Source of the DNA: Papilionanthe hookeriana x Papilionanthe teres
Lineage: Eukaryota; Streptophyta; Magnoliopsida; Asparagales; Orchidaceae
Length of the DNA: 64,000 bases
NCBI GenBank assembly: GCA_022702705.1
Contig: CM040429.1
Location: 114,801,943 to 114,865,942 of the forward strand
Direction: 5' to 3'
Of this stretch, positions 35,455-47,237 are shown piece by piece (position 1 is the first letter of the stretch; every line of letters starts with the position of its first letter). The position numbers were made by a program, and so were the translations under genes. The notes below the pieces were generated by a model. That model saw nothing but the letters and a program-made list of their open reading frames with translations. It was not told the DNA's origin and ran no database searches.

Positions 35455-37095
35455 CTAAATTGTCGCACTGCACTCCTCACTAAGTGCAACAGTTTCATTT
35501 TCTTCATACTTCCTCTTTTTATTCAGAATATCCTTCATAAATTTCGCATAGCTTGGCATTTGTTCTAGGGCTTCAGCAAATGGAATATTAATGTTAAGCT
35601 TCTTTAATATCTCCAAGAATTTTGAAAATTGTTTATCCAACTTTTGTTGACGAAGTTTGTGAGGAAATAGAGGTGGTGGTTTTTCTAAATAAACCTTAGG
35701 TGGAGAAATAGGTCTTTCAAAACCTATTGAAGCGTCCTCTTTAGGGCTTTCAATCTCTTCTTTCTCTACTTCAGTTTCTTTTTGAACTCTACCTTCCAAT
35801 TCTTTTCCACTTCTCAGTTGAATTATTTTTACTTATTATTTATTTTTTTCTCTTGGATTCACTTCAGTATTACTTGGAAGCATTCTTTGGGATTTGTTAC
35901 TTAAAGCATTTGTAATTTTTCCCAATTGATTTTCAATATTTCTGATGGTTGCACCTTGAATTTGTAATTGATTTCCCATATGTGATACTACTTCTTCCTT
36001 AGATAACTTCTTCTCTTTATTTTGTAAAGCATTGTTATAATTAGAAGGATGAGTTAATCTATTATTATTATTACCTTGGTTATTCCAATTCCCCAATGGG
36101 TTTACTTGGTGGTTCCCCCATTGCTGATTAACACCACCCTGATTATTGTTATTCCAGTTAAAATTTGGATGATTCTTCCAACCTGGGTTATAATAATTAG
36201 AATATGGGTTGTTAGGTTTGATTATAACATTCACAGTTTCTGGTCAAGAATAAGAATCAACCATTTGTCCTAATGAATTTTCTTCAACCATGAGATTTGG
36301 CTGAGAAAAATTCATCCCAATTTGGTCTATCTTCCTTGATACATCAGCAACTTGATTTGCTAACATTGTAAAAGAATCATTTTCATAAACACTGGCTACC
36401 TTTTTAGGATTTAACCTTTCAGAAGGCCATTGAAAATTATTAGTAGCCATTTCTTCAATTAAAGCATAAGCATCAGAAAATGGTTTAGACGTTGATGATC
36501 CACCAGCAGTAGCATCGATGATTGATCTAAGAGATCCAACTAATCCATTATAAAAAGTTTGAATTATTAACAAATCTGGTATCGCATGATGTGGACTTTT
36601 CCTGAGGAGATCTTTAAATCTTTCCCATGCTTCATATATTGATTCCCCTCAAACTGACAAAAAGATGTTATATCATTTCTCAACTTAGCAGTCTTAGATG
36701 GTAGAAAATATTTAGCAAGGAATTTTTGTGACAGTTCACCCCAAGTTCTTATTAATCCAGGTGGTAATGAATGTAACCATAATTTAGCTTTATCCCTTAG
36801 TGAAAAAGGAAAAAGTCTAAGTCTAATAGCATCATCCAAAACACCATCATATTTAAAAGTAGCACTCAACTCTAGAAAATTAGCAAGATGCAAATTAGGA
36901 TCTTCAGTTGTTGCTCCCCCAAACTGATTATTAGACACCATTTAGATAATAACAGGTTTAAGCTCAAAAGAATTAGCAGCTACAGCAGGATTTTGAATAC
37001 TACCATGAAATTCATCTATTGTAGGGTTAACATAATCTCTTAATGGTTTTAATTCTTGATGGATGCCTACATTTTAATTTTCATGATTTGCCATT
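35455..37095 (-). pseudogene. Athila gag (minus strand)
   Basis: The structural Gag protein, in several frames. An N-terminus near 37090 (LKPLRDYVNPTIDEFHG) carries two TAA stops. The capsid follows at 36567-36941 with EDPNLHLANFLEL, LRDKAKLWLHSLPPG and TWGELSQKFLAKYF, then a frameshift near 36640 and the QTFYNGLVGSLRSIIDATAGG block at 36500-36573 (given here in part as QTFYNGL and IIDATAGGS). The Asn-rich tail at 35836-36234 and the Pro-rich PPPLFPHKLRQQKLDKQF segment near 35640 end the region. These are standard Athila Gag blocks. No zinc knuckle is seen. Confidence 0.85.
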
Positions 37096-37307
37096 TCTTG
37101 AATATTTTTATCTTTTTCTGTATTTTTAATTTTTTTGATTTTTCTGATAGTTCTTTCTAATTTAGAATCGTAAGGCACAAGTCCCTCAGAACTCCGAACT
37201 ACGCATACAACAATAAAACAAAACAAAACACAACACACTAACAAAAACAAAGAAAAGTAAAAATTTAAAATTTCTTAATTCTCTTTAAAATGCAATTTAA
37301 TTATTTT

Positions 37308-37325
37308 TCCCCAGCAACGGCGCTA
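37308..37325 (-). other. Athila primer-binding site (minus strand)
   Basis: TAGCGCCGTTGCTGGGGA on the minus strand, close to the Athila PBS TGGCGCCGTTGCCGGGGA (tRNA-Asp class, from memory), with one change in the initial TGG. It follows the LTR end by a few bases. Confidence 0.75.
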
Positions 37326-37331
37326 TAAACT

Positions 37332-39169
37332 TGAACCCCGATAAATTTATGTCCACCAAAAAATTGACTCCACACCAAATATATATATGTGCTGATGATT
37401 TAGATATGAAAATTATGATTTATAATATGGGATACTACGCAAGTATACATATCGTTTATCAAGTAATATAGGACTTTCTAATTAAGCCCCGAGATATCGA
37501 ACCCACAGGGAAAATTTGAAAATCTTTAAAGGAATCAGAAAATTATCATTTTACTTTTTCTTATGGCTTTTGAAAGTATGTCTTGATTTTGAAAAGTTTT
37601 GAAAGTTGATTTGCCTTTTGAAATTTCCTTAATAAAATGTTAAGCAAGAAATTAAAATTATAATAACTAATAACACTGTATGTAAAACATATTAACTAGA
37701 ATATCTTTTTCTTTCCTTTTATGAAGTAGTAATAATTATTAAAGTATTTTTGGGGAAGTATTTAAATTTTTGGTGTCAAATAGAAGTAAATGTGTTCTTT
37801 ACCCTTACTTGGTTCTATAAGGAACATAGGTTAATTTGAAATTTTTATCATTTTGAACATGGTTAGGAAGGGAAGATACTAGTCTCTCACTCTAGAGTTC
37901 CCTTGATTCCCACCAACTGGGGGCTAACTTTTCATAACAAAACTCAAAACTTCAAACCAAATTAGGGGTTTTTAGCCTGTCACTCTAAAATCCTCTAATT
38001 TTACTTTATTCCATAAAAATATCTTCGAATACTACATTCAATTATATGGACTACAATTCTCACCCATATAATTGCATGTGATTCTTACTAACTTTTATGA
38101 GACAATACCGCATTGGATCTTATATAATCTCAAGAAAATCTACAACTTAATAGGCCAAATTAAAAAGTAAACAAAGTTTTCAGAATCAATCTTCAGAACT
38201 TCTTCCAAATTTAAACACTTATACTTTCCAAAACAATTCTCCATAAATTAATTACTTCTCAATTTAAGAAAGAAAATGATAAATTAAACTACTCAGAATG
38301 CATTGAGAAAATATAAAAACACATTGATTTGAAATTAAAAATCATAAGAAAAATAACAAACAAAAACAAGTATTAATTAAAAAAAATAAATGTAAGAACA
38401 AAAGTAAACACTTATCTGAAAATTCTCTCCACAGGACTCAGGAAGTTCCTCTGAAACTTTAACTCTTCACTAAACTACTCCTCGGAGTGGATCTCCCAAC
38501 TTCGATGACTCAGAAAAAACTTCAGACTTCAATAAAAACTAAACTAAAGAAAGAAAAGAAGTGGGAAGAAGAAGACTTCACTCCGACCCTTTTCTCCTTT
38601 CTACTCTCTACTCCTACTCTTAATAAAAACTCTTGCAAAATAAAAGTAAAATACTATAAAAACTCTCTTCAAAGTGCAGGTGGAAGAGCCCTTCAAAAGG
38701 CAAAGGAAGAGCCCTTCAAAAGGCAAAGGAAGAGCTCCTTAATCTTCCCTAAGACTATCTTTAAATAGTAAACCAAACGGTGCCTTGGTGTCTCTTCAAA
38801 TGTGTCCAGATTCAATGTATCCACCAAAGAATGCTCCCCTTCATTCAAACTTGCCGCCCAAAGGAAGTTATGGAAGTTAACACCAAGAGTTGCATCCCAT
38901 CCCCTTTGAAATCGGTGCCAAATTCCTTTAGAATTCGATTTTTAACTGTGGCGGCTAAGCGCCGGCCCAGCGGCGCTTAGCCGTCTGTGCCCAAATTTTC
39001 ATTTTTCATCTTTTTTTGCTCCAAATTTGATCCAATTTTGTTCCTTTCATGACCATCCATTCTCATCATACCTGGAAGAAAAACAAAAAATTCCTTCCAT
39101 TAAAGTGCAATGTCATTAAAAATAGGTATAAAAATGTGCATAAAAATACTATATATTTTAGGTTTATCA
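37332..39169 (-). repeat. Athila 5' LTR (minus strand)
   Basis: Begins TGATAAACC (39169) and ends TTCA (37332) on the minus strand, 1838 bases. The end position is supported by the shared TCA-AGTTT-PBS context in the plus-strand Athila at 46388. A near-perfect GC hairpin (CGGCTAAGCGCC / GGCGCTTAGCCG) sits at about 38951-38984. The plus-strand frames 38487-38768 and 38780-38980 are not supported as genes. Confidence 0.72.
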
Positions 39170-39900
39170 CAAGTCATACAATTTCATACAATTTGCGTTT
39201 TAACTACAAGTCATACAATTCCATACAATTCCGTATTTCCTACAAGTCATACAATTCCATACAATTTCTGTATTTCCTACAAGTCATACATTTTCATAAA
39301 ATTTCTGCATTTCCTATAAGTCAGACATTTTCATACAATTTTCGCATATCCTACAAGCCATACATTTCCCTACAATTTCTGCATTTCCTACAAGTCATAC
39401 ATTTCCATACAATTTCCGCATATCTTACAAGTCATACATTTTCATACAAGTTTTGCATTTCCTAAAAGTAACACATTCTTGGATAGGTAAGTGATCGTCC
39501 GATTCCTCACTCTACTTTTCTGCATATCCTACAAGTCATACATTTCTATACAATTTCCGCATATCCTACAAGTTATACATTTCCTTACAATTTATGCATA
39601 TCCTACAAGTCATACATTTCCATACAATTTCCGCATTTTCCCTACAAGTCACACATTCTAGGATCGGTACGTGATCGTCCGATCCCTTACTTTACTTTCC
39701 CGCATTTCCTACAAGTCATACATTTCCATACAATTTCCACATTTCCCTACAAGTCACACATTCTAGCATCGGTACGAGAACGTCCGATTCCTTACAATTT
39801 CCATACTTTCCTACATGTCATAAATTCCAAGATTGGTGCGAGATCGCTGGTTCCCTTACATTTATTCTTTATTCTCTCTCACTTTCCCTATAGTTTAGAC
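39170..39900 (+). repeat. 3' UTR tandem array of element 4
   Basis: Repeated units of about 36-44 bases built on ACAAGTCATACATTTCCATA and CAATTTCCGCATATCCT. They are interrupted about every 185 bases by a hairpin-like unit such as GGATCGG ... CCGATCC (near 39661-39686) or GAGCGA ... TCGCTC (near 39928). The Tyr/His/Ser-rich open frames 39049-39465 are translations of this array and not a gene. Confidence 0.8.
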
Positions 39901-40402
39901 AAATTTTCTACACCACACACTCTTTGGGAGCGATGTAAGGTCGCTCAGTTACCTTTAACCTTCAAAATTAAAATTTCAAAATTTCAAAAAACAATCAACA
40001 AGGTAAAATCAACAAAATCAAAATCTCAAAATTTCAAAATCAACAAGCTAAAATAAACAAAATCAAAATCTCAAAATTCCAAAATCAACAAGTTAAAACT
40101 TCAAAATCAAAATCTTAAATTTACTTCAAATCAAAATTCAAATTCTCAAACTCCAAATTCCATCAAATTCTAAACCGTCTCTTGGACTGGATCCCCTTCA
40201 GGATGTGGAGTCATGAACTCCCACCTTTATTTTGAAGGATGTCCACCCACCTTTCTCTAGTGGAAGTTCAATCCCCAGCGGATACTCCCTCACTGCATAC
40301 TTCTTTCTATTTGTAGTTTACACTCAGATAGTCGTGTTTGTTTGGTTGATCTCGTCGGTCAACATCAATACGTGTGGTGTGCTCTTCCCGCACACCACAC
40401 AT
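39901..40402 (+). repeat. A-rich degenerate repeats before the PPT, element 4
   Basis: At 39960-40140 an approximately 50-base unit (AAAATCAACAAG plus AAAATCTCAAAAT) is repeated about three to four times. The rest to 40402 shows no gene. It ends with GCACACCACACATATT, matching the sequence before the PPT in element 2. Confidence 0.55.
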
Positions 40403-40416
40403 ATTGGGGGTCTATT
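40403..40416 (+). other. Polypurine tract, element 4
   Basis: ATTGGGGGTCTATT directly before the LTR start TGTTGAACTC at 40417. The homologous ATTGGGGGTCCATT precedes the LTR in element 2. Confidence 0.7.
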
Positions 40417-43400
40417 TGTTGAACTCACTTTTGGTTGAGGTCTAGTTTCTCTACAGATTGCCTAGGGTCTAGCCATAGGAATTCATAGTGACTTTTATTA
40501 GAGGACTAGCAATGGAACCCTCCCCATAGAAATTCAAACTCTTCCTAATTCAAGTCTCTTCGTACTTAACTTGAATTTTCATGTGCTTAAGGCCTCACCT
40601 TTAGTTTTGGGAGGAAGAGACCAAGCATAAGGAAGTCTAACTGAAATCCTATAAGTGACTAAGCCTTAAGATAGACCTCAGGAAGCCTGTGTCACAAAAT
40701 GACATTCAAAATTACACATTACATTCTAAACTCACATCCTAAATTGAATACATTTCACTTCGACTTTCGGACCCTTCGAAAACTCATGTGAGTGGTCCCA
40801 CCAACCTTAAGCTTATGGCCAAAAGAGCTAAGATCACCACATAAAGGACTAAAGGAGGCTCTCCATAGCCTGTAACCCATTCGAATGATTCCATACTTCA
40901 TGGTCTGACAATACCTCACTTTTCCTAAAATTTCAATTTTTACCCCGAAATTACCAAATTGCCCATAAAAAGGGACCCAAAACCCAAAATTCCACAGAGT
41001 CACCCGGGGTTCCCAAAAATTTTTCCAGAGCATTCCCCTCATCAAATGATGAAGTTTAACTGTAAACATGCCATACTTTTGAGCTACCGGCGGACCCCTC
41101 GCGGCTTAAATAGTCGCTACTTGAACGACATTCTAGGCCCCGCAAAACCCTCCACATTGATCATAAACGCTCCTGGACACTGTCGTTCAACTCCAAATTC
41201 AATTTTGATCCACTTTGGTCCTTTAAATAAGACTTTTGACCAAGTTCCCGAAAAATCCCGGAAATTACCAAAATACCCCTGCTTAGCCCAAAATTCAAAA
41301 AATTCCAAAAATTCCTAAAAATTCCTAGAATCTCCAAAAATCTCCCAATTTTATTTTCTCCAACTACACCATAGACCAAATTTGTTAATTTAAGCCGATT
41401 TCGTCAAAAGCCTCAATTTTGACTTAAGTCCGACCTAGACTCTGGTTTGACCCAATTTGACCCAATGTTAGCCAATTTCTTCCCGAATTGAATTTTTAAT
41501 GCTTCAACACATCCCCCCAAACTAAATGAAACATTTGATTGCCACCATTTTGGGCTTGAGTTTCACCCAAGTCTTATTTAATCGCAAAATCTCTAAATTT
41601 GACTTATTTTTAACCTGTTTTGACGACGAGGTTGCCCAAACGACCTCGGATTCATAGAAGGACTACGTCGTTGAGTCTGGAATGCCAAAAATAGTAGGAA
41701 TTGATAAAAAATTTTCTATAGTTCGACGCACGAGAAAACACCGTTAAATTCGGCGTCCCCGGGTGAGTAAACAAGTAATAAAATATATATTTTTTGTCTG
41801 CTCCTTGTCCTAGCCGACTGAACCCTCCTCCTCCTCCTCTCCAATACACGATTTCAGCCTGGATGAACTCTCCCCATGCCTTGTGCGAATTTTTCATGGC
41901 TTCTCTCCTCCTCTCTTGCTAGAAGGTTATGTGGCTCATCCTTCTCCATGCAATTTCTGCCATGGGAGAATCTCCTGGCTTCAATCCCATCCATGGCAGC
42001 ACTCCATCATAACTTACATGCTTTGTCACTTATCCCCTGGATTTCTATCATCTCTATCACCTCCAAAATGGGTAGAATGCTTCACCTTCATTGGACTTTT
42101 GGGTATTACACATGGGAAAGTTTAGGGCTTCTTCTTCCTTCTCCCATGGCTATAAGATAGCCTTCTTTCCCCATTTTTTTGTTGGCAGAATTTTAGAGGA
42201 AGGAAGGAAGTGTTGTCATTTTATTGTTTGATCCAACATTAAGGTGAAAATTTTGTTCTCCTTTATTCTTAGGCTTGGTCTCCTTCCTTATGTTTGTGAT
42301 GTTTGGTTCAATCCCTAAGGTATAAGCTTTCTTGCCTCATGGTTTTGCATACTTTCTTGGGGAAAGAATTTTGGATGGTAAAGATTTAATGTGGTTATTC
42401 ACTTAGCAATTTTAAGATTGCTGGAATCATTTTTTTTTATTTTTTTTGGTTGGCCGAAAATTGCAAGAGAGGGAAGGTGCTGCCCATTTTTCTTATGATT
42501 CAAAGCCTAGGTAAAACTTTTATTCATTCCATGCTTAGGCTAGGCCTTTTGCCAATTTTACATCGTCTTTTGATTTGGTGGATTTACTTTAGCCACTAAT
42601 GTGAAATTTTGCTTCATATGGTTGGTTTTATGTTGCTTTTAGCTTGAGAATCATGTGGCAATACTTACATATCATGGCTAGGCTTGGAATTTTTCTTTCT
42701 CATCTTTTTCTACATGAAAAGGTTTGGAAGTTCCTGTTGAGCTTTAAAGTCCTTCTTACATGGAAAGTTGTTGGCTTTATGTTTGGGCATTGAAATTATT
42801 CCTACATGTTAGAAATTCAAATTCATGCTTATGGTGGAAAAATTCATTTACATGTTAGAGGCTAGAAATTCTACATATGTTGTAAGCCTCTCATTATTAC
42901 ACATGTTTATTCCTCTTCTATTGCTACACTATTGTATACATGAAGGCCTCATATTTTTGTTGAAAATACATAGAAAGGAGGGGAATAATTAGGGAAGATT
43001 GACATGAATATGTTGCCTCTATGCACCATATCATGATTTGGTAAACTTTATTCAATTTTCGGATTTGAAAATTAGCACATGCATAACATCAAAATTTGGA
43101 CTTGTGTGCACTTGTTCTTCACTTATTTCATCAAGTATTTGAGTTTACAACACACAAGCTTTGTTTCCACACATGTTTAACCTAATTCTTTGTATTTAGA
43201 GTGCTTTACATTGGTTGGAACACATTTGAAATGAATGGGTGAAATATTTGCAATTTTCGGATTTGGCCATGCTCACACACAAAACACCCAAATTTGAAGC
43301 CATGAGATCTTCTAGTTCACTTATTTCAACATATATTCACATGTATATCATCAAAGCCATGTTTTCTTACATGTTTTACCCAATTCGATGTGTTTAGAGT

Positions 43401-44857
43401 GCTTTGCATTGGTTGGAATGCACATGAAATAATTTGGTAAAAATACTTGCAATTTTCAGATTTGTAAGTGACCTTGCTTGAAACACTCATGAATAAGGTC
43501 ATATATGTTGGTTTTTCACATGTTTCATTAGTCTTTCATATATATAACATATAGGCTTTGTTTTTACACATTCTCCACCTCATCCCATGCATACATAAGT
43601 GAGTTTACATCATGTGTGCACTTACCAAAGTGCAAAATCTCCACACATCCCGTTCTTCGAAATTGATTTACATCATTTATGCACATGCTCAATGACAAAA
43701 TCTGCACTTATACATTAAGGTAGAAGTGTTTTACATGATTCCCATGTCTTTCTGAAATTAAAATCTGCACCTATATGTTATTTTAGAGAGAGTTTTGGAC
43801 ATATGTTTGTTGCCTCTACAAGAAAAACTGCATTGGTAGCTATTTTATGGGTGAATCTAAGATTTTCTTTGCTGCCCTTGTGTTAAATTTGCATGACAAA
43901 GCATCAAATGAGTTGCTTTTAAGTGAGAAGAAGAAAAAAGGAGAAGTGGCATTATTTAGCACTTTAAAGAGAAGGGTTTTAGCATGTTTGGGAGCTTTAA
44001 ATTTCATATGATTGGTGAGAAGTTCTTTCCCCTTTACATTCTTTTAGCTTGCTTATAATGCTTGGAATGATGTCACATACATATTCTTTCTTCTTTACAT
44101 TACCCTACTTGCCTAAAATGCTTGGAATGGTGCTACATACATGTTAAATGTTTTGATTATAAAAAATTTGGGATTTGATGAAATGTTGAATGTTGTTACA
44201 TATATATATGCTTGTGTACTACTTTGATTGTAATTTGCAGATGTGAAAATCGATTTTTTTGCCGTTATGCTGCTGAATAATTCTTCGATCGAATTTGGCT
44301 TTTTCCATTTCTTTTGGGCATGTTGCCTCCTTACTTTCCAAAGCTTTTGGTTTGGATTTCACAATCTCAATCGTTTTGCTCCACATACTTTATAGTTATC
44401 CCCCACACCATGATGGAGGGATTTGTTTTCATTTTTTACATTTCCTACACTACTTCAATACACTACACTACCTCACATGTTACACCACTTTGCCACATTA
44501 CTGCACCCTTCACATTTCTTCACATGACTTCACTACTTTACTATATTTCTTTACATCCATGATAACCCTTGGCACCATGTTGAAGGGGTTTAGCTCATTT
44601 TCTTCACACGTCTTACCATTAGCTCTCTACACCATGTTGGGAGAGAGTTTAGCCACTTTGACATGTGTTTTGACTTTCCTTTGACTGTGAGAGATAACCC
44701 GCCTCCTTTACTACATTTGTTGGGTGGATTGTCTTCTCCTCTTTCTTTCCCTTCACCTCTTATCATTTGATTTTCACCTAGTTTTTTGGCTCAATTCACG
44801 TGCTTATATAGAACACATAAGTGCGCGCGTATAGCTTTTCGCTATACATGGGGTCAT
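40417..44857 (+). repeat. 3' LTR of element 4, truncated
   Basis: The first ~1.3 kb (40417-41700) is recognisably related to the U3 of the element 1 and 2 LTRs (TGTTGA start, CCCGGGGTTCCC-like block near 41006, tracts of CCAAAATT and TTTGACCCAA). A TATA-like AAATATATATTT lies near 41782. From about 41870 to 44857 I see AT-rich DNA without similarity to the other LTRs and without a convincing gene; the frames 41876-42160 and 44295-44684 lack recognisable domains. The end is cut by the Athila LTR at 44858. Confidence 0.55.
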
Positions 44858-46390
44858 TGACCACCAGAAAATGTATTAAGAAATTCATACCAATTTTTTA
44901 TGAAATTACACTTTAAAGAAAGGTATTTTCTATGTTTTATTGCAGGAATGAAGATTTGTAGGTAATGGGAGCAAAAAGATCAAAAAAGAGCGAATCTGGA
45001 ACCAAAAGGACTAAAATAGATGAAAATTGAACTATCCCGCCGACGGCGAGGAATAGGCCGCTGACAGCGAGATTTTCCCGAGAGAATTTGAATATATTAC
45101 AAAGGAGCCCGCCGACGGAGAGATCGAGCCCGCCGACGGCGAGAATGAGCGGTTAGCCATTGTTCTAGAAGCCCACCGACGGCGAGATCGAGCCCGCCAA
45201 CGACGAGAATGACGGTTCAAGCCAATATTCAATGAATCTGGACGCTTTTTGAAGAGGTGCTTAAGCAACCTTTGGAAATATGACTCCTTCTATATATAGA
45301 AACAATTTTTAGTGTCTGTGTGTGTCTGTGGGTGTCTTAGTTTTGTATTATTAAGTCTTTCTAAGTGTCTTTAGTGAGAGTGAGTGTTTTATTTAGTGTC
45401 TTGGTGAGTCTTTTAAGTGTATTAAACAAAAAGGAAGATTCAAAGGAACTTCAAGGAGTCAGCTTGGAGAGAAGATTCGAGATAAGTCTTTTATTTATTG
45501 TTTATTAACTTTAAATGAAATCTAAGTTTTGTGTTATTCTTACTATGCATTCTGAGTAGTTTTCTTTATCTTTCTCCTTGTTGTTAAGGTTTAGTGAAAT
45601 GATGAATTAAATTAGTTGTGCCTAAAAATATTAAATAAGATTGTGATAATCTTTTACTTAAGTCTTAATTTACTTTCAATCTGGTCAATTGAACTGTTAA
45701 AATATGTTGAATTATCAACTATAGTAAATATTACATCCAAGATTCAAAGAAGTCAAAAGTCTTGGAAGGAGGGTGCAAATAAATAGGGAAATATTAATTA
45801 TCGGGCGTAGAATTGGACATTTTAGTGTGACAGACTAAAATTCATTTGGGAGTTGAAGTGTAGATGTTAGCCCTCAGGCGAGGGGAACGTGGGAGCTCTG
45901 AAGTGGCAGCCGGTATCCTTCCAGCCTAGCTGCAGATTCAGTAACCAAACATAGGATCAATTAATGTTCTTTGCACCTGGACTAAAGGGTAAAGAATAGG
46001 AATGCTCCTATTTGGCACAATATAATTCTTACCAATTTAATTATTCATTCACTTAATTTTCTAACAAGGAGAAAGATACTTTTCTAAATTGAAACCTTTT
46101 TCTTTAAGTAAAAAGTTTTTTTAGTATAAACGTTTGTTATTACCGTATACTAGATTAGTAATTTTACTGCATTTACTAAAATTAGTCCTTAAATCTCTAA
46201 CTTCATTGTCGGATCGATATCTAGGACTCCATTAGAGCCCCTTATTACTTGAACGATACGTATACTTGCATTGATAAAAGGGGAGTTAGCACAATTGCTA
46301 TTTTACTCTGAAAAACATTAATAATATTTATAAAGCTTAACAAACATATACAACCTTCACTTTCTACCCTGCGCTCCTCCGTGGCTGTCA
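44858..46390 (+). repeat. Athila 5' LTR (plus strand)
   Basis: Begins TGACCACCAG. The end is at TGTCA (46390), or at ATCA (46470) if the second PBS-like site is the functional one. It is related to the LTRs at 17383-19035 and 37332-39169. At 45035-45225 it carries at least five copies of a GC-rich unit CCCGCCGACGGCGAG with spacers. Confidence 0.72.
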
Positions 46391-46396
46391 AGTTTT

Positions 46397-46495
46397 TGGC
46401 GCTGTTGCTAGAGATTTATATCTCTTAGTAGTGGTACTGAAATTATTACTCTTGGCAGTTCCCAACATCAAGTTTTTGGCGCCGTTCTTTGGGGA
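46397..46495 (+). other. Duplicated primer-binding-site region, Athila (plus strand)
   Basis: Two PBS-like sequences 80 bases apart, each preceded by TCAAGTTTT: TGGCGCTGTTGCTAGAGA at 46397-46414 and TGGCGCCGTTCTTTGGGGA at 46477-46495. The second is closer to the Athila consensus at both ends, the first in the middle. Confidence 0.65.
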
Positions 46496-46584
46496 AGTAA
46501 AAGTAATTATTAAAGGTAATTAAAAAAAAAATTATAAAAGATATATACTAGAGTAATGGACTATTATTATTTATTTAAAATTGT

Positions 46585-47237
46585 ATGCGTAAATTTGGAA
46601 CCGAAGGTTTAAACCCTTATGATTCAGAATTAGAGCGCACTATTAAAAGAATTAGAAAACAAGAAAGAGAAAATATAAATTTCACTCAAATGGTAAATAA
46701 TCCAGCAATTGAAAATATAAATCCAAAAAAGACCTTTAAGAGATTACGCTAACCCTACATTAGATGAAATTCACTTAACTATCCAAAACCCTGATGTAGC
46801 GGCTAACTCATTTGAGCTTAAACCTGCAATTATCCAAATGGTACAAAATAATCAATTTAGTGGTTCACCAAACGAAGATCCTAATTTACATCTTTCTAGT
46901 TTTTTAGAACTATGTGCTTCTTTTAAATATGACGGAGTATCTAATGACGCTGTTAGACTTAGGCTTTCTCCTTTTTCTTTAAGGGATAAGGCCAAGATGT
47001 GGTTAAATTCTTTAGCACATGGATCTATTAGAACTTGGGGAGAACTATCACAAAAATTTCTATCCAAATATTTTCCTCCTTCAAAAACTGCAAAGCTTAG
47101 AAATGACATAACTTCTTTTAGTCAGTTTGACGGAGAATCAATATACGAAGCTTGGGAAAGATTTAAAGATCTTCTTAGGAAATGCCCACACCATGCATTA
47201 CCAGAATGGTTAATTATACAAAATTTTTATAATGGAT
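46585..47237 (+). pseudogene. Athila gag, N-terminal part (plus strand)
   Basis: Starts with an ATG at 46585 (RKFGTEGLNPYDSELERT). A frameshift near 46730 leads into the frame 46838-47237, with capsid blocks EDPNLHLSSFLELC, LRDKAKMWLNSLAHG, TWGELSQKFLSKYF and WERFKDLLRKCPHHALPEW. These match the minus-strand Athila gag closely. The frame is cut in the QNFYNGL block by the TG of the element 2 LTR at 47238; residues after that are LTR translation. Confidence 0.85.

Larger units (their letters stand above)
33643..39169 (-). mobile_element. Athila-type element, 5' part (minus strand)
   Basis: Read on the minus strand it has 5' LTR (37332-39169), PBS, gag, protease and RT, then is broken at 33642 by element 3 sequence in the connection region after RT. 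RNase H, integrase and the third ORF are missing here. The outer LTR end lies in a tandem repeat array of another element. Group is clear from PBS, Asn-rich gag tail, DLGAS protease and RT. Confidence 0.85.
39170..44857 (+). mobile_element. Tat/Ogre-like element 4, 3' end only (plus strand)
   Basis: Shows, in order, 3' UTR tandem repeats, a PPT and an LTR starting TGTTGAACTC. PPT and LTR start match element 2 (ATTGGGGGTC, then TGTTGA). The left side is cut by the minus-strand Athila at 39169 and the right side by the plus-strand Athila at 44858. The coding part is not in the window next to it. Confidence 0.65.
44858..47237 (+). mobile_element. Athila-type element, 5' end (plus strand)
   Basis: 5' LTR, PBS and the first ~650 bases of gag. 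It is interrupted at 47237 by element 2; the rest should lie beyond the other end of element 2, outside the window. Confidence 0.82.

Noticed and set aside
39049..39465. Tyr/His/Ser-rich ORF as a structural protein
   Set aside because: It is a translation of the tandem repeat array; no initiation context or conservation outside the repeat.
41876..42160. Hydrophobic 94-codon ORF in the element 4 LTR
   Set aside because: No recognisable domain, no homologue in the other LTR copies, low-complexity CT-rich start.
44295..44684. 129-codon Phe/Leu/His-rich ORF
   Set aside because: Composition follows the T- and C-rich DNA (repeated CACTAC/CTTCAC motifs). A second overlapping frame is equally open, so there is no coding signal.
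44790..44857. CACGTG plus TTATATAG upstream of the Athila LTR as a host gene promoter
   Set aside because: There is no downstream gene; it lies inside a truncated LTR and is followed at once by another LTR.
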